Positions 1 to 12,147 of a DNA stretch of 64,000 nucleotides are shown piece after piece; positions within the stretch are counted from its first letter, which is position 1; every line of letters starts with the position of its first letter. The notes beneath the pieces were generated by a model. That model had not been told where the DNA came from. It saw nothing but the letters and a program-made list of their open reading frames with translations, and searched no databases. Both the position numbers and the translations under genes were made by a program. Location: contig OY728122.1 in NCBI GenBank assembly GCA_963277665.1, positions 1,546,484,868-1,546,548,867 of the forward strand, read 5' to 3'. This DNA comes from Viscum album (taxonomy: Eukaryota; Streptophyta; Magnoliopsida; Santalales; Viscaceae).

Positions 1-2440
1 ACCTCATACCTAATGTATTAACCTGGTGATTATCTTCCAACTACCCATGATAACTCGAGTTCAGAAATGATTGGGAGTAATCTAGGTTTCCTCCTTTAGT
101 TACTACCCAAATTCTGACAGTCCCAATTCCTACCCAACCAAGTCACAGAACCGAGCTAAGGTAGTTTTTACACACTTTAGGCTAACCATATCGAGTCAAC
201 AAGACCATCCACCGAAGTCAGCCTATGATGGGGATGTATAACAAATAGAAAGGAATAATATTCTTGAATATATATAAAACTAGATACAACACTATAGTAC
301 AACACATAATAAAATGATAAGAACTTATCCAAAAAAATCTATATAAAAAAATATAAACTATATGTTTAAATAAAACAAGACCAACAAGTCTCCATATGTC
401 CAATAGTCAACTCCAAAAAATCATGAAACGAAAGAAACATCAAAAAGAGAATCCATCAATAAATAATATGAAATTCTCATTTCCTCAATCCTATAAAAAT
501 ATACAACAAACCAATTGATAAAGTATGTGGTGAAAACAAATCTAGGTAGGATACCTCCACAGATTCTATATGAGGTCTAATATCAGAAAGTAATAGTTCT
601 AGATTTTGAAAGAAAAATAGTTTTTCAATTTTTTTTTTCAGAAATCCAAAATCATTTATAAATCATTTTAATTTGGTTTTTTAAAAAATCCTTACATTTT
701 GATAAATAAAAAATTATTAAAACTCAATGTTATAAAATAGGGAATCATATCGACACCCATATGTTATGCACTTAAACAAAAATTTATGACAAAAAATCAT
801 GATAAACACGTGGTGAATCCTTATGTGGAATAAATGTGAGAAACAATAAATGATAAAATTTATCATATGATAAGTAACCATAATTGGAAAAGAACCATAT
901 ATTATTACCTAGCCTCTGGGAATTTTTACAAAACACGGTATGTTATAAAAATGAATACTTTTGGTACCAACCAATACTGAGTCCCCCCACAGTCCATATG
1001 TATACTCAAAAAACCATATAGTGGTGTAACATGCACTAGGATCATATATTATATTGATTCTGATACACTTAAGAATCCCAATGACTCATTTCTAAAAGAA
1101 TTTAATAACCATTTTCACTATTTCCAATACATTATTTTAAGTCAATCCAATCTTATTCGTTGTTCGAAATCCCATTTGATATCCAAAACCATTGTTCCAT
1201 CATTTATTTATAAACTTGGTATGTAATAATATTTTTTTAATGAAAATTCTGTTTTAAAACAACTTTCCATCCTAGAAATACCTTTAAACCACATATAACA
1301 TTAATTCAATGAATAAAAAATGTAATTTTTGAAGAACAATATGAAAAAAATATAATTGAATTTTTTTATAGAAACACTAACCTTGAAATAGAGAAAAAAT
1401 CATTTAACTTCAACTAAGGAAACTGAGGAAGAGTACCAGGTGTTACATTACTAGAACAACAAGAAATAACATCAATCATTCAAAAAACCCCATAGATTTG
1501 GAAAAAATAGCCCCTTCATATTCCACAAGATAAGGGGATAATATATCTAATGAATATATTTCGAGAATAAAAGTCCAATAAAAAAATTCAACATATCGTA
1601 ATGTGATCGACCATAAAAGTAGGATATCCACCAATAATACAAGGGTAGAAACCTCTTATGTACTAGATAGGGGTAATAATGATACAATATGAGATAAAGA
1701 GTTTATTAGGATTTTAAAAAACAAAGGGAACATGTTAAAATCACATTGTATCTATAGTTTATATGGAGATTGAAATATTTCTAGTAGTATGTCGCATGGT
1801 TAAACAAGCCATGAAATTAACTATTCTCCCCTTCTGTCCTTTCTTTTTGGATTGTCTCATTGTTTTCAGTAAGGATGAAATTTTATACTAACCATATTCC
1901 TTAATAGTGTGACACACAATGACATACACCAGACCCTACAAAATTCTATATGCATGTCAAATGGTTTTTCTAACAGTGCGCCAACTTTGTGAAATTCCAT
2001 TGGAACCCCACAGTGACATTCCACATGGTTACATCATGGTTAAACTAAATACACTCCATAAGAGTGCACCATTTTGGTAATCAAAAAATACTTATTTCAC
2101 ACCCCATATCCCCCGAATATTCTTGGTCCTCAAAAGATAAAAACAAAGGATCAACTAAGGTGTAATGTTGACATGGAGGGAGTCATTATTACATTGTTTA
2201 TAGAATGGAATATCACCATGATAATGGACCCTATATTACAATGTTTAAAAAATATATGGTTTTAGATGAATATTGGTTTCTTATTATTGTATTACCAAGT
2301 TGTTATAATTTATTAAAGAGAATAAATAACGTATTACAAAATATCAATTCATTATTTTCGTGCCTTAATGAATATATTATAATTTTAATAACCAAATCAA
2401 TGATCTATTGAATTGACACTCTATATGTCTAGAGTAATAA
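1..2440. other. AT-rich flank left of the F2 element, unassigned
   Basis: Very AT-rich sequence with no convincing gene. The short open frames are what stop-poor AT-rich DNA gives by chance. The first 200 bases are less AT-rich and contain phrases such as CTACCCA and AACCTGG that loosely resemble the U5 side of the F1 LTRs further right. A GGTGTTACA string at about 1,439-1,447 resembles an F1 LTR terminus, but no purine tract or sister LTR supports it. I see nothing else that can be named. Confidence 0.5.
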
Positions 2441-4141
2441 TGTTTTATTCGGTAGCATGTAAGACATGCAACTCCTAGCGTATAAGGTAAAATAATCTTC
2501 AGATGATTTATAATATATTATATATTTTAATAAATTAAATTTCTGTTAAATTTCTATATAGTGGACATTGATTTAGCTTATGTTACATAAAACAATGATT
2601 ATCTTCAATGCCTTTCGTTACATACAAGACAAAGTATTACAAAATTAAAATATATTATTACAATATTAATACTTAATAAAATAAGATATAAACTATCCCA
2701 AAATCATAGTAATAACAAACCTATGAAAAATTTAGGTTTATGTAAATATAAAATGAATTAATGTGTTACCAATTTATGAGAAACAAATATAAGAAACAAA
2801 TGGTCCTAAAATGAAATATATTTAATTTTTTGCTTCAAAATAAGTTTTTTTAATTATAATAATTAATTAAAATTATTAAATCATTTTAATGAAATATATA
2901 TTTTATATATTCTATAATATAATTTTTATATTAATCTATTAGTATTGATAGACATAACATAAGAACAAGCTCTATTTTACACATACAAACCTATATTTTT
3001 ATAAAGGATTTTTTACCACCTTTTAATAGAGAACCCATTATATGTATTAAATTGGAAAAATTAATTAATTTAATATTTAAAAAATAAGAAAAATTCATAT
3101 ATAAATATAATAATTACATTTGTGTGAATTTTTTCTATTTTTATGAAACATTATATTTTTTACGGAATATTAAAACTAATGAATTTTAATTCCAAACTAC
3201 ATTTTCATATTACATATTTATGAAGAAAAATTATAGTTTTAATTGAATATAAAGTTTAATTAGATAATATTTTTATCAATTAATAAAATTAATGTCATTG
3301 GTTTCAATTTCACTATGATATTTATTATAAAAATTTATGAATCTTTTGGACGTTTTTACCTTAAAAACTCGCATTGTCATCCCGACTACGAGATTAAAAT
3401 TATATTAATTTCTGAAACCTATGTTATTGGAATATGGATAAATATATTACATTAATATAAATATAATAATTTATAATTTATAATAAGTTCAAAATATTTT
3501 TTTACTATAAATATTAATGAAAGTTATTAAAATTAATTGTAATGATTAAGAGAAAATAGGATTAAAAAGGATTAAACAACAAATATAACTCTCATAACAA
3601 CCTATTAACTTCTAAAAAATAAATTTCCTGAAAATATTTATACCATATACTCCATTTTATCAAGTTTTATTCATTATTGGCATGAATATAAATGTGAATA
3701 ACGTTTATGAATTCTTATATGGAAATATTGCAAGAGTGACACTCCTCCTCCACTATAAATTGGCCTCCTCTCCTCCCACTTCCTCAAACATATCAAGACA
3801 CATTGGATCAACCATGATCGAACATAATACATCCTCAACACCCCTACCCTATTCCTAGAAGCATCCCATTTGGATGATGTATATCCATGTAATATTTTGG
3901 TTCACACCAAAAGGAGTTACCTGATTAAAAGGCAACAAACATCATCAAGATTTTAATTTTATTCTATTCTCCAACCCCAAACATATTATTATTCATATAT
4001 TTTATAACAAAAAAGTGTACTATGTATATTATAATGTTTTTATTCTTTGTTTTCCACCTACACATACACAAACATCCATCAAATTGGTAATGACCATATA
4101 GTTTCTCTGTATAGAGAACTACTGCCTTATAAAATGACGAT
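2441..4141 (+). repeat. F2 5' LTR, segment 1 (U3 and promoter)
   Basis: First part of the interrupted F2 5' LTR. It aligns by eye with 38,577-38,800, then 50,557-51,245, then 55,038 to about 55,825 of the sister LTR. A pyrimidine-rich promoter block with a TATA box lies at about 3,745-3,790. The segment ends at the ACGAT target site of the solo LTR that follows. It reads on at 8,491. Confidence 0.75.
3735..3800 (+). promoter_or_regulatory. F2 5' LTR promoter with TATA box
   Basis: TATAAAT at 3,754-3,760 sits between two CT-rich blocks (CTCCTCC upstream, CCTCCTCTCCTCCC downstream). The sister LTR has the same layout at 55,420-55,470 with TTTAAAAAG in place of TATA. The F1 LTRs have it on the minus strand at about 6,320, 41,180 and 48,185. 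Position and composition fit an RNA polymerase II core promoter of an LTR. Confidence 0.6.
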
Positions 4142-5749
4142 TGTAGAGACCCGAAGCATGATGTACATAGACATTACATTACTTCTACGGAATACTTAAT
4201 ACATAACAAAAAAAGACACACAAGGACCATAATAGTTTAGTGTCTTTGGAAACATGGAACGTAATCTTCTAATCGTGGTGAAAGATCTTCAACATCTCCC
4301 ATAAATATCTTCCACTTTTTGTATCCTTACCTAAAACCTTTCTTTATTTCTTGGGGAAAATAAAACATGAAAATGGTGATCTCAAATTCTTAGTAAGGGT
4401 AAACAAAAGAAAAATCAATCACATCATATTCATAAGAACATAACATTTTTGGAAATCTTAACCTGCAAAAGAAATCATAATTTCATATCATGGGATAAAT
4501 CATAGAAGGGAAATGTAATCCCAATAATCATAACATAAAACATGAAACTTTTTTGCATACACACATAATCATAGATAATCATTTCTTAGTAGTCAAGACT
4601 CATAGCCAAGACTATCTTAGCGGACAAAGTCCATTTCTGAACCGAGTTCACTCCTCGTTTCAGTCCTATTTCACTTAACCGAATTAACCTGTTGTTCCAG
4701 CCATGTCTATCTCATGAGATATAAATCTTTACCCAATTCATTGGAGGGAGATATAGGTCCCACCCATCCCATAATGATACTATTCTTATGTGTGCCACAA
4801 AATCATAAATCATACGTCATTGCATAACCCATGCAATAAAAATGGGATTCTTAGACATCATCACATCATTAAAAAATTCATATAAGATAAAGAAATTCAT
4901 AAAAATAATTCCATCACAACATAATCCAGTCAATGTAATAATAGGTATAGAAACAGAACCCTATATTATCTTATATGGAAAATAATTTTGATAAAACACT
5001 TGAACTCCATTCTTGAGGAAAATATCCTTTCTACTTCAAAAACATTTTCCTTTATTAACATGTCATACAATTTTAAACTAAAAGAAGTTGATTAAAAATA
5101 AACTTGAAAACTTGTAAAGGAAGATTCTTGGAAATAATGTTTAAAAAATCCATTCATGCCGTATAAGTTAAAAAAACATTCTTCTCGTACTTTTGTCGGA
5201 AAAGTCAAAAAGTACCTCGTACGAAAAATAACAAAAGATTCCTTTCATATCTTTTACTAAAAACTCACCGAAGGGTAAAATTGGATTTAATAAATTGTAG
5301 GTGGATGGAAATAAAATTACATATTTAAGAAACATGGATGTGGATGATAAAATACCCCCAGTAAATACCAAAGTATAAACAATCTCGGTTAAAAATGAGA
5401 TAGTGATATTTTCCCTTACCTTAGGTCTGATTTGCTTTGGAAGTGTCCAAAACTCCTGTATAATGATTTAAATAATGTCATTGACTTATTACCGAATCAT
5501 ACTCATTGTTATGATATCATATATGGTCATATTCTTATCTTCTTATTAGTAATATTTTATTGCTACTTGTTATTCGGGTGTTTATTACTTTTTGTTCTTA
5601 TGCGTGTTTTGTCGAATAAATTCTTATTGTTCTATTTAGGTTATAGATACCTCATTTCCAGAATGGTATTAGTGTACTATATATCATATTTATTCATTCA
5701 ATTCATTTATATAATCATTATGCAATGAAGATCATGTAGAACGAGTCTC

Positions 5750-5980
5750 ATCACATCGTGGAGACGGTATTCCGTACGTACGCACGAATGATGATATCGT
5801 TTCCATGATCGTGGAATTGTATTGGAGTATATGTATACTATTTCAGAATCAATACCACTTTAAAATAATCATATATAGTTATTTATTTGCACCATTATAC
5901 CCATCAAAGTAAGGTGGTGGTGGAAAATTGATTACACCACGACGTGGAGACGGTATTCCGTACGTACGCACGCGCGGTGA
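5750..5980 (-). promoter_or_regulatory. Hairpin pair in F1 LTR copy A
   Basis: Two hairpins 185 bp apart (about 5,754-5,793 and 5,935-5,979). Both have the inner stem ACGG-TATT-CCGT, the palindrome GTACGTAC beside it, and outer arms closing with CGTG/CACG. The second extends with CACC/GGTG. The third hairpin found in the other LTR copies is not recognisable here. They lie downstream of the LTR promoter in sense orientation, so they should be in the transcript leader. Function is unknown. Confidence 0.65.
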
Positions 5981-6294
5981 TTTCATTTTCCGTAGGATGG
6001 ATAGATGGGGAAATAGGGTTGTTTCATACTTATAATAACATATCAGTATATGAGTGATACTGATGTTATTACTTCATAATGAAACAACTAAATAAGAATA
6101 ATTGGAAGAAGAAATAAAGTTGAAAGAATCGGTAACAGACATTACCTCTTCTTTGAAGCGCCTCTTTGAGACCTCCTCTTAGGGAACTAAAATTGGTCTT
6201 TGAAGAAGACCAAGACCTCTAGTATGTTTCTAGGGAAGTGGAGAGGAGAATTTGGCAGGGGTTGGCAGAGCATGAAGGCTCAATGTGGTGTAAG

Positions 6295-6350
6295 GAAGAG
6301 AGGGAGGAGGTGCCCTTTTATAAGGGAGGAGAGGGTCACCTTTGGAAAAA
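6295..6350 (-). promoter_or_regulatory. F1 LTR promoter, copy A
   Basis: Read on the minus strand, CTTATAAAAGGG (about 6,313-6,324) lies between CT-rich blocks, as in F2. It stands about 2.16 kb from the LTR start, and the hairpin cluster lies 340-570 bases downstream. Copies B (about 41,175) and C (about 48,185) carry the same block; copy D (about 53,410) is eroded to TTACAAAAGG. Confidence 0.6.
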
Positions 6351-8132
6351 CAAAACATATTATTTTATTATAAAGTCATATTCGGTTTTAATAAGTCCTA
6401 ATTGATTTATTTAAAAGCTAAGGTGGGGATGGGTCGAAATCCTCTCATCCGAAAGAATTTAGACAAGTTTAGGTATCTATTTTAACCTTATCATTTAGAT
6501 TTAACTTTAAGTTAAATAATTTTACTTTTACCTTGTATTTTTATTTTCTTACACTATAAGGTTTATAAACTTACTATAACAAGACAAACGAACCCCAAGT
6601 TGTTTATTATTAATATATATAATCTTATCTAAGTAATTTGGCTGATCCTTATATTTTTAGGAATAAAATAACAATTAATAATGTAATATTTGTTTTAAAA
6701 ACTATTTTATGCCAATTTTGACACTATTTGGTAATTGATTTTTGTGAAAATCATAACAGAAATATTAGTTCGAAAAAAGTTAATTAAATCAGTAATAATA
6801 TGTAATATTAACCTAGAAAATTATTAGAATTCATAAAAAGTCTCAAATTACATTTATTTGGGAATTTATAACATCAATTATGTCAATATTTCATTAATAA
6901 GATAATTACTGCTACATCATTGTGTCATAAATAAATTAAATTATTTAATGTCTAAAAATTACAAATAAAATACCATTATGTATTAAATCATTTTATCTTT
7001 TTAATTAATATTTATATTCGAATTTATCTTATGTATAACCCTATATTAAAAATGATTTAGTTATTAAACATTGATTTTAACAATTTTAACCCTTCTTTAA
7101 ATAAATTAATAATAAATGTCCTAATCTATTCCAAGTGGGCCTAAATGGTCCTATTTTATTCCTAAGGTTGTTTTTGGTAGAATTATACTTATCCAGTAGA
7201 ATTAGGACATCTGTTAGGGTAATATTAATATCATTTTTACCCTTAATTACCCTATTTACTTTTAACCGTGGTAAATAAAAGTAAAAACTTACTATTCACC
7301 AAAAATTATTTTCATCTCTTTGAACCACATTTTAGTCCTTTATATTAACCATGTCTCTTGGATTTTTTAAATTCAATTCACAGAAGTGGTAAAATTTCAT
7401 TTAAATCAAAAAGTCAGTTTTTAACTACCACTAAGTGGTTTCACTATTCCTCGAAAATTGAAGTTTTTCAGAAAAATACCAAAAATTCAGACTAGGCATT
7501 ATTTGATATTCCGATTTCAAAATTGTTGTCTATTTTGCTAAATTCAAAACATATAAGTGGCATTAATTAATTTTAAAATTAATTCCCGCTATCCAAAAAA
7601 TAGCGTGTTTTTTAGAAACAAAAACTATCAAAAGATTGATACTTGTTTATATCCAATTTCAAAGTGAAATTAATTCCAATGAATAAAATTGGATTAAATG
7701 GTAAAAATATATTCTAATTAAAATTTAAAACCAATTAAAAAGATAATCTAACCATATAAATTATTGCGATGAAAAAAGTTGTTTTTAATGAAAATATAGC
7801 ATGTTTTTACTATTCATTAAAAAATGAAAGTTGTCAGAATAATATGAAAAATTTATCCAAAGTAAATTTTTATATCCTTATTCCATAGAAGAATTTTATT
7901 TTGTCAAATTTAACTTATAGAAATTTCAAAAACAAGATTTAAGGTTGGTGCGCCATCAAAAGGCGAGAAAACTACAATTTTCGAAAAACGCATATTTTAC
8001 ACGAAAAATTTATTTTGTTCTCATACCATATTCTAGAAAATGTGTAAGATTAATAATAATGTTATAAAATTCAAAATGTAGTCAATACTATTCATATCAG
8101 CTAGTACATAATAATATTATAACAACATATCG

Positions 8133-8440
8133 TTGTTTAGTGAAACCCGGTATTGCGTACTACACACGCTATCGAGGAAGGTCGCGATTGCGTGTAATGA
8201 AAGCCAATTTAGGGTTACGTGTTGTGAAAGACTCCTCCGTTGTTTCGTAAAATATAATCCAACCATATTTAATTTATACATTGAATATATATATATATAT
8301 ACACTTAATGTTATGTAGAATAACTACTATCGAAATTGTGTGTAACATGATCCAAGAATAGTTTTGCGTATACTGAAAGCTAATACGGTGTTGTGTATAG
8401 CGCAAGGTAACTTTGGTGTAGCGTACAACACAAGACATTA
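8133..8440. repeat. Array of imperfect palindromes in the F1 U3 region, copy A
   Basis: Repeated short imperfect palindromes of the type TTGCGTATAGCGCAA, 40-60 bp apart, near the start of the LTR in sense orientation. The same array is at 43,145-43,450, 50,190-50,495 and, eroded, 62,540-62,650. Its position far upstream of the TATA box would suit a protein-binding or enhancer array, but that is inference. The open frame here is an antisense shadow. Confidence 0.55.
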
Positions 8441-8490
8441 ATGAAATTAAAAAGAATAATTCTCATAAAATCTCGGGTTGTTACAACGAT

Positions 8491-8723
8491 TGTTCATTTT
8501 TTTTGATTTACAACCTCACATGGTTTCCATTTTAATAAAAACTATACAAATATATATATATATATATATATTATATTTATAATGTATTTATTCTTACTGA
8601 ATTTTAAATTCTAACATATGTTTATTCTTTCTATCTAATATAAATATGATTATTTTTCTTGGGAATTTATGTACTACTACCCCCTCAAAATTATGTGATT
8701 CATTCATTAAATAAATGAAATAC
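8491..8723 (+). repeat. F2 5' LTR, segment 2
   Basis: Short stretch of the F2 LTR between two insertions. It aligns with about 55,830-56,054 of the sister LTR. It ends with AATAC (8,719-8,723), the left target-site duplication of the Tat element, and reads on at 34,142 (ATAAAGG). The sister LTR reads straight through this point as ATGGAATATATAAAGG at 56,042-56,058. Confidence 0.78.
8548..8572. repeat. (AT)n microsatellite
   Basis: About 11-12 uninterrupted AT dinucleotides in the second F2 LTR segment. Similar short AT runs are at about 8,287-8,300, 43,302-43,318, 50,345-50,358 and 50,778-50,790. Confidence 0.85.
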
Positions 8724-11453
8724 TATTTCAAACGATGGATGGGAGACCAACACACCCGAAGATTGATCTTACGGAGGCTGAGTTCCGCTCAATCAAACAG
8801 GTCGGGTATATCGGTCATTGTTTCGAAATGCCCAATGGTTACGTATCCAACAATCTGTGGGCCTGCTTTCCAAAGGCAGCCGTTCGCTGGGCGATTCGGC
8901 CATCGATGCTTAAGAACTCACATTGGTCGAGAGGATGGGAATTTGGGCTCATCACGCCCTTTGGGGGGGATTATTTCCTGTTTCGGGACTCTCTTATAGA
9001 TTTAAGACGTATTCATATGTTTGTGAATCTTTGGTTTATCCCCAATTATATTATCCATGGATTACTCCTTAGTTGGTAATGATCAGCTGAATGCAGGGAT
9101 GTAGAGTCATTTAGGCCTGAGGTTTACCATTCCTCAATGGGATTAATGACTCTACGGAGTTCGGTCTCATTGTGACGACATGGGTTTAAAGCCTCATAAC
9201 TGGGCGCTCAGGAGTTTATTTTCATCTAGGGGGGAAAGATAACGACATGAGCGTTTGGATCAATCCCATGATACGAGCTTCCTATATATCCTTGTTAGAG
9301 GAATTATAATCCACGTAGTTCAGTTCCACTTGAGGGGACACATCCCATATTAAGGTTTTGCAACAAGGACCCAACCGAACAGTTTAACGTCTTGTGGCAA
9401 GGACACTCGGGTGAGAGATGCCCGGTCAAAGTTGATGCATGACTTACACCGAAGAGGCCCGAAAGTCCCAAGGGGAGTGATTTCTTGGGCCCAATGATGG
9501 TCCTTCTGGAGTATCAGGACATGGTCTGATAGGGACAGACGTGTATTAGACTAAGATATCAAGCTTGCACCTCGGGGAGGTTTCCTACGTATCCTGATTG
9601 GTCAGGAATCTAAGTCCATGTAGTTCATGGAAGATTAGGGAATACACGTGAGAGTTTCCTGTTATTGGGATTGAGCTTGTAAGAGGCATCCTACATACCC
9701 TTCTTAGGAGACAAGGATCAAAACCCACGTAGTTCGTTCAACTTCCTCCATCATGCGGACGTTGTGACCTTCACTAATCTCTAAGCCCACGTGAGTCATG
9801 CTCGGTGTGAGAAACAAGAGAATGCAACAGGCTTGGAAAGCATCACACATTTTTCCTACATAGGGAAGGGGATGAAGACGGCGAGCAGAGGAGAAGGACA
9901 GGACCACTGGAATCTCCTTATCCATGATGTTGGAGGAAGGTAGGAGTCGCACAGTGGAGAAATGAACCTTCCGTGATGAGAGGGGATGTGCCTTTGGCTT
10001 TCGGTGAAGATGGTGTAGGGCTTACTCCAGGAGGGATGTACAGCCACTACCAGGAGTGGGGAGAAGTTGTCATTGTTGGTGCTCGTCAAAAGAAAATTCA
10101 AGCGGGGTCCCCTAATCCTGGAAGGTGGAGAGGAAAAAAGGGGACTCTCGGGCTCGGACCCTGCACTACCGTGGAAATGTGAATGTAGGAATGTTTCAGG
10201 AACCCACTCAGGATCTGGGGAAACCCCTTTGTACTCACCTACTGTGGGTATGTGAACTCATGGTGGTGCGCTGATGCACCTGAAGGTTTCATCATACGGG
10301 TCTGGTGGCTTCGGTAGAGGCCTTGGCTCAGGTCCGATGAATAGGCTAATGAAGGGATTTCAAAGGATCAGCCAAATTAGAAGGGTTTTAACTAGATCGG
10401 GGAATGGGAACACTGAAGGAGGTGACTGGCTACATGGGTGTCTGAGGAGTGGCGCCCATCGCGTAGGCGGTACTATGTGGCTGAAGAGGTCGTCCGCATA
10501 CCAGGGTTATACGCGGACTTACAGGAATCCCGCGTATCAGGGTGGTACCCAGGTTCGGGTTTGGCCCGCGTACCAGGTTGGTATGTGATGGACTTCGTAC
10601 GAGTAGCGGCGGCCGGGGGCGATGCCAGTCGGGGGTTCATCGATCAGGGCTTCGACCGTGTAGGAGGGTGCTACGCGGTGCGTCAGATCGAAAAATGGGT
10701 ATAGACTCTCAGGTCCATAGGGATTACATCAATGGAGAGGCAATGGCTCTCAGTTTTTTTATTTTATGTTCAATGTTCACCCATTTGATATGTGTTTTTC
10801 GGTTCCTTCTTAATTCTTTTCCAGTTTCATAACTATTCTGGTTCACGAATTGGAACTTCGCTGTTCATGAAATCCTAAGCTCTTTCCTCCAAAATCCTCC
10901 CACTCGAATCTGAACGATCCCTTTTTTCTCCCCCTCGATGTCCTTTTATAGAGGGTGGATAGTGATGTATCTATAGTCATGCAACACCTTTTGCGGAGGC
11001 CCATGACCAAAAACCCTGTTTACGGATGACTTGGTAAATCCGCAACTAGGGGGGTCATTTAATGCACCTCATCCACAAACCAAATCGGTGATTTGCAGCC
11101 GTGTAGGGATCCACCTCTGTTCCATGAACGACAACGCGTGCAGTCTAGGCTGGTTGGCGAGTTTCACGGTTGGTGCTGTTCATGACGGTGGACCGGCCTG
11201 GAGCCCATCCTGCTTCGTGCCCGCGGAAGGGTTCCCACCTCTGTTTCGTGGACGATGCTGGTCATTGGAGGGGGAAGCTTGCTGAACCAGCTACGTACCA
11301 TCAATACTGAACTGGTACATGGACCAGTCAGTCCTTTTCCAATATTGAGTACTCTCCATAGTTTTTTTCAAATCTTTTAGGGGAATTGGGTAGAATCCTT
11401 TCTCATATTATAGGGATTCCCATTCTCCTTTGTGGATTTTTTAGGACCCTACA
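8724..11453 (-). repeat. Tat element 3' LTR (left)
   Basis: Direct repeat of 31,036-34,136. Examples of paired segments are CCCGAAG at 8,755 and 31,075, GATCAGCTGAATGCAG at 9,081 and 31,404, and AGCTTGCTGAACC at 11,275 and 33,957. In sense orientation it starts TGTAGGGTCC (11,453) and ends at 8,724. The middle part (about 10,040-10,900) does not match the partner LTR; it holds GC-rich CGCGTACCAGG-type repeats. A minus-strand TATA box CTCTATAAAAGG lies at 10,943-10,953. The expected terminal TG/CA at the 8,724 end reads TA in both LTRs. The open frames in it are shadows. Confidence 0.85.
10938..10958 (-). promoter_or_regulatory. TATA box in Tat 3' LTR
   Basis: On the minus strand CTCTATAAAAGG, about 500 bases inside the LTR's U3 end. 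It is the counterpart of CTCTATAAATAG at 33,613-33,624 in the other LTR. Confidence 0.6.
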
Positions 11454-11466
11454 AATGCACCCCATC
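11454..11466 (-). other. Candidate polypurine tract of the Tat element
   Basis: On the minus strand GATGGGGTGCATT directly precedes the 3' LTR start TGTAGGGTCC. The G-run is in the right place, but the tract is short and interrupted, so this is a tentative call. It resembles the better tract of the F1 element (43,514-43,526). Confidence 0.4.
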
Positions 11467-11564
11467 GGAATGGGGTCCGATCAGAACGAAGAAGAGGCTA
11501 TTCCGATGATGAGTGGTATTGAAACTTGGATTGTTTGTGGTAGAGGAGTGGAACCAGTAAGGGA

Positions 11565-11585
11565 CCACGCTTATAAATAAGGGGG
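11565..11585 (+). promoter_or_regulatory. TATA-like box for the antisense ORF
   Basis: TATAAATA at 11,572-11,579 on the + strand, just inside the element from the 3' LTR and about 570 bases before the first in-frame ATG of the plant-mobile-domain ORF. A splice-acceptor-like TAATGCAG at 12,131-12,138 precedes that ATG closely. A promoter followed by a 5' UTR intron is possible; no donor site is identified. Confidence 0.4.
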
Positions 11586-12147
11586 CCCTACCCTTGTCTC
11601 TTACCATATTTCTCGCGAAAAAAAATCTCTCACTTTTTGTCTCCACGTGCTTGTTCCTTCGCGAAACTTCTCGTCCATGAACCAACATATGTTTCTGTGA
11701 ACTATTCCTCATTCACAGTTTCCTTCACTCATGGACCAATATACTAGCCATGAACTAAAACTTTTAATCAATTAAAAAGTATGTCATGATGGGAAGCATA
11801 GGAAATCCCTATGCGGTTTCGGATGGTCCGCAGACTAGAATAATCCATACTTTAAAACTTCTTAAGTATTCTGAACATAAAAATTTAAATCTGGGATTGA
11901 GATTCCGCGGAGCATCCTGGTTCATAGCTTTCTGGCCAACACTCCGCGGGCTAGAGTATCAGTGACTTCTTCTGCGTAGGGGTAGTTCGTGGGATGCTGT
12001 CATCGCGAACTATCCTATGAGGCTAGCCTGTGGATTTCTTCATGAAGGCTCCATGATGGAGTCCTTTTTCAAATAATATGTGTTTTTTCTATATTTTATT
12101 ATTCTTGACTAACCATTTGTCTAATTTCCATAATGCAGGGAAAAAAT

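Larger units (their letters stand above)
4142..8485 (-). mobile_element. Solo LTR of family F1 (copy A), minus orientation
   Basis: Sequence from TGTAGAGACCC to GGGTTGTTACA, bounded by the perfect 5-bp target-site duplication ACGAT at 4,137-4,141 and 8,486-8,490. In the element's sense (minus strand) it starts TGTAACAACCC and ends GGGTCTCTACA. The length is 4,344 bp. It aligns along its length with the LTRs at 38,803-43,513 and 45,802-50,551. There is no interior, so it is the product of LTR-LTR recombination. It sits inside the F2 5' LTR. The sister F2 LTR around 55,820-55,830 (ATGATGATTGTTC) is the matching empty site. Confidence 0.88.

Noticed and set aside
1431..1447. CAGGTGTTACA as the end of another minus-oriented F1 LTR covering 1-1,447
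   Set aside because: No polypurine tract to its right, no U3 palindrome array to its left, and no target duplication.
5432..5728. 98-codon hydrophobic open frame
   Set aside because: It lies in AT-rich LTR sequence on the strand opposite to LTR transcription, and the frame is absent from the sister LTRs.
8715..9079. Two overlapping + strand frames of 94 and 114 codons
   Set aside because: They start at or near the LTR edge and lie antisense inside the Tat 3' LTR; the 5' LTR copy does not preserve them.
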